NCBI GenBank assembly: GCA_008973525.1
Contig: WACJ01000503.1
Location: 868,001 to 932,000 of the forward strand
DNA: 64,000 nt
Reading direction: 5' to 3'
Origin: Stenopsyche tienmushanensis
Taxonomy: Eukaryota > Arthropoda > Insecta > Trichoptera > Stenopsychidae
Part shown: piece after piece, positions 57,438 through 64,000 of the stretch
How the letters are laid out: each line of letters opens with the position of its first letter
Numbering within the stretch: the stretch's first letter is position 1
Translations under genes and position numbers: made by a program
The notes under the pieces: model-generated
What the model was told of the DNA's origin: nothing
The model's input: only the letters and a program-made list of their open reading frames with translations
The model's database searches: none

Positions 57438-60035
57438 ATGCGTATGAAAAAAAAGTTTTTAATGAAATTACATACTTAATCTTTTTGGATTTAAATTTTT
57501 TTCTTCCTCTTAATTATTATAGGAGAAGTATTCATATTGTAATTTAATTTGTAGACAGCACATTGTTAGGGAATGTACCGCACCTGTTTTTTTTTTTTTT
57601 TGGTTTGATTTGCATTTAGAATCAGTTACGCTAAAAATGAAAAATATTCAAATTCATTTAATCATATTTTGGAAATGTAACAGATTTGTTTTTGCATTTA
57701 AACGTTTATTCATTGTCAATGTAATAACATATTACGAATTGAAATTTTCGTAAAATTATTATTGTTTGTTTTTTTTAACCGATATTTTTGACATTCATTA
57801 ATTTTATAAAACTTACGAAGTAAATAGCTTGTCGGAGTATTTTGTATCTTTAAGTTTATTATAGACATTTTTGATTAATGATGACAAATTTTGTTATTTG
57901 TTCATTGAATTTAATAACAAATTTGAAAAATCGGGTCTTTGACTCTATCTAAACAAACAGTATTAATATGAGTCACTTCTACTGATGCTTCTTCATATGA
58001 TATTCAAATTTTAAAAAAAAGTAATATTCCTACTTTCATATAAATCAGATACTTCCAGAGAATACTAAAGTGATTCAAGTATCATGAAAATTTATTTATT
58101 AACTAACTTTTGACTCTAATTGGATTTTCTTATATTCATAATATATTGTGTCTTCCTTCCTTTTTAATGAGAAAACCTTCGAATTTCAATCCAATTTATT
58201 TGTTAAACTTTGCCAATATGTTTATAATAAATTGTATTAAGAATAAAGTTTAATATATTATTCTTAATTTTTAGAATAATCAAATTAATTGATTCATTAT
58301 AATTTAAAAGAGAACAACATAAATAATGTGAATATGGAATTTTAGTTACTTGTCGCTTGATCCTACTTACCGTTAGTATTATGATTAAAAATATTTGGCA
58401 GACAGGATGATTGACATGTTTTTCAGATTTACATTCAACGGTTTAATAAAATATTGTTAGTGAATATATATATACGTGATCTTGACTTGGAATATTGAAG
58501 ACAGAATTTGTGATTTATGATAATTAAAAATAATTGTATAGCTCATACATTTGCGAAATATATTTTTTTCATAACCTTTCCTATAATTAATTTATATAAA
58601 CCAAGTCAATTTAGAGAATTATTGTGTATTTAAATAAAGTGAGTATTATTTTAAACATTTTTTAAACTGCGTTTTAACTCCTTGATTTATTATGCTTTTG
58701 ATTTTAATTTAAATTCACCAAATTGAGCTTAAAAAGTTGTTAAAAACTTAATCATTAAGAGGCGTTGCATCACCAAATTAATAAGATTAAAACTTAACCA
58801 CGTTTGGTATAGATTTTTTTTTAATAGATAGCACTGCCAGGTAAAAATGACTTTGATATAGATAAATAGAAATTATGTTATGAGTATAAAATATTACTAG
58901 TTACATATATACTGAATAGAATTTTTTTCAAATAGTTTTAAATATGTAATATGCATATAAAGTATATTGAATGTTACCTGAAAACAGTTGCTGCACACTA
59001 AATATGATTATATATACCATTAACATGTGATCTATGCTTTTTGGAAAAAGACGTTTTTGTCATATCGATTATGAAATCATATAGAGCTTTATTTGTTTTT
59101 ATGGATGTACAAATATTTATCCATGATTTTTAAGAATATCAAAAAAGTAAGGAATTGATAGATTTAGATCATTGATATGTGTCATTCCTTTTTAATATAA
59201 ACAAATGCTCTTTGCAAGAAAATATTGTTTGCATAATACTTGATGCAGTATTTTATTAAAATTAAATAGCAAAGCTAAATGTTTATTGTTTGTAATAATT
59301 CAATAGTGATAGCAGAACATGGAATCGTTCACTATTTATTTATTAAATGGCATTATGTAACGACTTCACTGAGATGTTATTAAAAATTTTACCTTTAAAT
59401 CAGATATTCAATGTACCGCCTCTTATGTCCAATCGACATAGCATAAATGATTGTGAGATAAAATATTTTTTTAGCAATACATATGTTATAATATTGTCAC
59501 AATTATAAATATATGTCTTACACTGGAATGAATGTGATAAATATGAAATTATAATAAATGTTGATATATGTTAATTTAAATTGGACTTTTCTTATGCATA
59601 ATTATTCATGCCAGTATCATTATTTTGATTTCATATTTTTTAAGTTCTTATACGTGCCAATCCTATTATCAAATGAGATGATTTTTTGCCAAATTTTCAT
59701 TGTAGTTTCCAAGGATTTAATATGATTTTTAAATGATGATTTAAAAATAGTATCTTAATTAATCAGCAGCAATATACTAATTGTTCATTTAAGTACAATT
59801 TGATTTTTAAACACACATTTAACAATATAATTATATACTTTACTTTTTAGTTTTTTTTACTTTGGGTGGCTCCTTCAGCCTTATCAGAGAGCCCCGGCCA
59901 CCGAAAATGCTTGCTGCCATTTTTGTCTGTGCTGAGCCTCCTCCCTCCAATTGGCCAGGCCCATACTTCTTTTTTGACCTGATTAGCTCAGTATAGCCTA
60001 AGTCTTCCAAAGGATTTTTCATTCAAACCTTTATA
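57438..60035. other. intergenic AT-rich DNA
   Basis: No gene recognised. Several T-runs (57588-57601) and long AT-rich stretches only. A GC-richer patch at 59840-60022 adjoins the non-LTR fragment and may belong to it. Confidence 0.4.
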
Positions 60036-60096
60036 GGCGCATTGCGTCGCGGATGGTCATAGTCCATGTTTCACCCCCGTAAACTACTACCGGGCT
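60036..60096 (-). mobile_element. short non-LTR retrotransposon fragment
   Basis: The minus strand from 60096 reads VVYGGETWTMTIRDAMRL then a stop. YGxETWTxT-x2-D is a hallmark near the C-terminal end of many insect non-LTR reverse transcriptase ORFs. Nothing upstream of it survives; adjoining GC-rich sequence to 59840 may be its tail. Confidence 0.55.
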
Positions 60097-62159
60097 GATT
60101 AATGTATTTAACAATATATATATAATATGTTATATATATTTAGATTCTCTTTTAAGATTGGTTTAAATTTGATACTAATTAAGCTGTATCCAAAACACTA
60201 ATAATCCTCTTTAATATGAGGCACATGTTTATAACTGATGTATAAACGTGTGTTTGTGTAGATAAATGGTTTTTGTGAAGACGGAAAGAATTATATATTG
60301 AGATAATTCATATTTAATCCAATCCATCTTTATTAATTCAACACGAGACGGGTGAAATTAAGCAATACACATGGGAAGATATTTTTCTTCATTATAATGA
60401 ATACTGTTTCCTTGATAAGTAAAAGCATGGAACATTTAATTACTTTCAAGGATTTATTCATGTGTGTATACGTGTAACAGAAATACAAGTTGGTCCAAAT
60501 GTCGCACGCTAATACGTTTGCCTTACAAATTTATAAAGACTTATTGCTTGAAAAGCTGATATTAAATTCATATATTTTTCAGGATTTGTATAATATTATG
60601 TGGTATTTAATTTATTTTTTTAATTTAAAATTAGCATATTTTCACATTGTTGAAACTTTATTACACATTATCGGCTTTAATTCATATTCTGATCAACAAT
60701 TTCCAAAATTAAATTTAATCATTAAACCAAAGCTAAATTTTGCATAAACGGATAAGATAAGATGGATTAAAATTTTATTGGAATTGTTCAAAATTTCAAA
60801 TATATGTATTTTACAATAATTCTCGTTATAACGTTATTTATAGGGTATGGAAATAAATTTTATAAATGTGTTAACGAGTAATGAAAATTAAGGATATTGT
60901 CACTTAAATAATAATAATTCTTTATTAAAATAATTTTAATATAACTTAAATCTAGCAATAATATATACATAAATTGAAAAATCTTAGTTTTAAGTTAGAT
61001 ATATCACATCTTTATCTTAATTACAAACTAAATTAATAACTAGGCTACAAGTATATTTTACAAATGTTTTAATTAGCTAACAAGGGAAAGTAAAAGCATT
61101 TATAGACTGTATACTAAATTATATATATTAAAAACCACAGGCTTATAAATTTATCTGGTGATAATGATAAAATAGATGCAAAAGTATATAGATTTATAAT
61201 ATATATATTTTTCATAAAAAGCTAAGATTTTCCACAAATAATACACCCGGCTTGATTTCAAAATGGAAAATTTGCAGTCGATACGTTGAAATCCCTTTGC
61301 TTTGAATACCAGACATTAATTAATTAAAACGTGTGCCGGTTATGTACGTTTATTTATCAAACGTTGCCGGGTTTATGAATTAAAAAAAAAACTTTTATTT
61401 GATACCGTGTGTATCCATTTGCTGATTGCCTGACCGTTTTTCTCTCTGTCGATTTTTAGAGAGGTATTCGTCAGGGGTGCTCATTTTCTTTCGCATTCAG
61501 ACGGATTTTCAAGCGGCAATACCATATAAAATAATATGGACCATGCTTATCCTTTCATTATTTTAATATTTCTGAGGGGCCCACTTTGAAATATTGTATG
61601 CTTAATGGATGTGTTACTCGAAACGATGATTACATTTTTGATATATGTGCGCCCATTCGGACGATCGCACTACTTTCTCTAATTAAAATGCAAATTTGTG
61701 TGATTGAGCATGCTCCAAGAAAAAATGGCATCGCATGCAAAAATTGCATGCTTGAAGATTTTTTTGTATTTATTTCAAGACAGTTTTTTGACTTCAAATA
61801 TCACAACGCAAAATAAAAAGGATAACTGCTTAAATATACGTCATCAATTTATGAACAGATGTCGTTCTATTGCATACTCCATGATCTAATTATTAACACA
61901 GAATAATATTTCATAGTAGTGATTTTTCCACCAGAATCTTGATTTGAATATAGGATTAAAACCCTGACTGTATAATTAGGGAAAACCGATTTGATCAATA
62001 GCTAAAAGAATAGACTGCTCATCTTGTAAATTAAGGTGGCGTATAATTATGTTTACGCAGTATTAAAACACTTTAAATAATAGCGTTTTATTACAATTAA
62101 TGTATAGAATTAAAATAGTATATGAAGATAGTCCCAGAAGTACGCGATCATAATTAGCC
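60097..62159. other. intergenic AT-rich DNA
   Basis: No supported gene or repeat family was found. Confidence 0.4.
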
Positions 62160-62420
62160 TCTTACTTCCGTGATCGTAGAAATCATAACAGGCTCCAGGT
62201 ACGCATTTATCAATGAAAATGCTGCAAAAAAGTCCCTAAAAGTAGACAGAGTAGCCACAAGGTCTAGGTGTTTAACCGGTCCGCTTTTCAGACCGCCGAC
62301 ACGATGAATGAGCGCCTCGCAATTGGATTCCATGCTCGAAAATGTCCACAGAACATGATCGGCGTCCATTAACGGATCTCCACATGGATATTCCGAGATC
62401 GGGGAAAGTTCAAACATGAA
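62160..62420 (-). mobile_element. non-LTR retrotransposon C-terminal remnant
   Basis: An open minus-strand frame (62417-62154) reads YPCGDPLMDADHVLWT followed by CEALIHRVGGLKSGPVKHLD, DLVATLSTFRDFFAAFSLI and a stop. The CG...DADHVLW pattern is the zinc-knuckle that closes R1/Jockey-type non-LTR ORF2 proteins; one expected Cys after the Trp is Phe. This is the best preserved of three copies (see 27702 and 50909). Confidence 0.65.
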
Positions 62421-63038
62421 AAGCGAAGCCCTAAATCACCCGTACTCTGTGAGGAGCTGGGACATCCAGTAATCTAGAATCTATTAGCTTAGCATGTATT
62501 ATAAAAACGGACAGAGTCAATCAATGTTCTCTGGAACGATACGATAGTGTGAATATGCTCATTGTTTCTCGTGTAAGAATATTTGATCGGACCGAGACCG
62601 GAGCGAGATCGAACCAGTTACTGGCACCATAGTGTGGATCGGGCCTTAAGCTACGTATATACATAGTTGAGGCGGCGCAGCGCATGCGTGTAGCATGTCT
62701 ATGCACGTGTGTATTTGACGGAGACGTAAAGTAGAAACTACGCACCCTCTGTTTCCAGCCAATTGCCGCTTGGAGTTTCATTTTTCGTGACGTTCAAGCC
62801 AACTTTCTCCACCGCGCATATATAAGTTTTACTCCAAAACGCTATATAACATTTAATTTTGTTGTTGTACATGTTTAAAGAAATTTATTATTAACACTGA
62901 ATAATTATTAAAAAATATTATATCTCTTTTAAAGACTCTGGAGGATGGTTGTTATTAGAAAGTGGATCTTAGTTTGCTTCAGGTATTTTCTATTTAGTTA
63001 TATTGTAACCAATTGCTATTTAGATTTCAATGGTTTAT
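62421..63038. other. GC/CpG-rich patch, unassigned
   Basis: 62550-62800 is much richer in CpG than its surroundings (for example GACCGAGACCGGAGCGAGAT and GCGGCGCAGCGCATGCG). It is not clearly coding on either strand. It might be a transposon fragment or a promoter for a gene outside the window; I cannot decide. Confidence 0.3.
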
Positions 63039-63397
63039 TTAACATTTCCCTTACGATGCTACGTATTTAATACGCCATATGACATTTTAAAATCTCGTAT
63101 TTATTATATTTCATATCGATATTCGATAATATATATACACTTGGGTCTAATTTTTGCGATAGATGCGTTTCACGGGGAGTCGCATAAAAAAGGTGCTTTT
63201 TTAGATTTTTTAAACGCATTCGCATAAAAAAAGATTTGAACTGCATACAAAAATGAGGGATAAGTTCCATTACATTTGAAAATCGCATAACTTCAAAATC
63301 GCATCGCATGTAGTAATGTTGTAAAAATTCCCATTAATACAACTTTACTACAACTCCACTCAGTGTAGTAAATACGCCACAATAAAGGAAAGGTTAA
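63039..63397. mobile_element. piggyBac-type MITE with an internal insertion
   Basis: TTAACATTTCCCTTACGATG at the left and TTAACCTTTCCTTTATTGTG (reversed) at the right match the 47588-47774 element. It is 172 bp longer because of an internal segment (about 63138-63310) containing repeated CGCATAAAAAA-like and AATCGCAT units. Confidence 0.8.
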
Positions 63398-64000
63398 AAA
63401 ATAACATCTTTTGAATCGATTAATTTTATCTGTAGATTTTTGCTTATATTTTGGTTTACAAGATCGAATTTATTTAGGGAAAGATTTTTAAGTGTTAGTT
63501 AATATATGGTTAAACTAAATAAAGTGTTAGTTTAAAAGGAAGATTATTTTAACTATGCAAATCCTCATTAAGTCTTTCAAAAGTAGTCCTGCTCGAATTT
63601 TTTAATCATCTGCAACTGCAAAGGACTAAAATAAGCTAAATTTTGTAATACATTTTGTGATACTTTTAAGTTCATTTGGCATAAAAACTAATATATTTAG
63701 ATTAACTTCAAAAAGAAAAAAAGTTGTGATCAAATCTCTGATGGATGGTGCTATAAAAATATTTTAATTTTATAATGTATTGCTTGAAAACCCCTGTTCA
63801 TCGCATTCAATAAACAAATAAAATGTTTATAATCAATATAGAAAAATACTGATTAATGTTTATTTTGCGTCTAAACGAGCCAGGGGGTGACTCAGGGGCT
63901 CAATGTGATTTGCATGATAAGTTCTAGGTCAATATATATGTGAATAATTTGGACGATGCTCACCTCGCGGCAGACATTCGACTATACGGACCGATAAATA
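63398..64000. other. intergenic AT-rich DNA
   Basis: No gene or recognisable repeat; the window ends here. Confidence 0.4.

Overview
The window is eukaryotic and most likely from an insect. It is strongly AT-rich. Genes are split by GT-AG introns, poly(A) signals are AATAAA-type, and the intergenic DNA holds worn mariner, piggyBac, hAT, pogo/Tigger and non-LTR elements. There are no operons, CRISPR arrays or prokaryotic signals. The order of insect cannot be read from what I see.

I can support four genes by joining exons by hand and checking splice phase. (1) 8822-5294, minus: a complete eight-exon mitochondrial carrier of the SLC25A39/40 (glutathione importer) type, 354 aa. (2) 13442-9300, minus, directly upstream in the same orientation: an unrecognised secreted protein rich in Pro, Trp, Asn and Gly, four exons, 255 aa. 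(3) 29365-33664, plus: a cysteine-rich secreted protein with von Willebrand C-like modules, six exons, 287 aa. (4) 35826-57275, plus: malic enzyme. Its tiny first coding exon lies in a CpG-rich promoter carrying NRF-1-type palindromes and is separated from the catalytic exons (52289 onward) by a 16.4 kb intron. The gene ends in two homologous, phase-matched alternative last exons, giving 637 or 622 aa. A short possible last exon of a fifth gene lies at 688-756.

Layout: 1-5.3 kb is intergenic with a piggyBac relic; 5.3-13.4 kb holds the carrier and the orphan secreted gene; 13.4-29.3 kb is a gene-poor transposon graveyard; 29.4-33.7 kb is the VWC gene; 35.3-57.3 kb is malic enzyme with a transposon-filled first intron; 57.3-64 kb is intergenic with non-LTR and piggyBac-type remnants.

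No cross-gene pathway is evident beyond two metabolic genes (mitochondrial glutathione import, malate to pyruvate) that both bear on redox balance. The most notable observations are the duplicated terminal exons of malic enzyme, its remote first exon beside NRF-1-like sites, the orphan Pro/Trp-rich gene with its signal peptide split across a 1.6 kb intron, and a non-autonomous hAT family that captured and co-amplified a piggyBac-type MITE.
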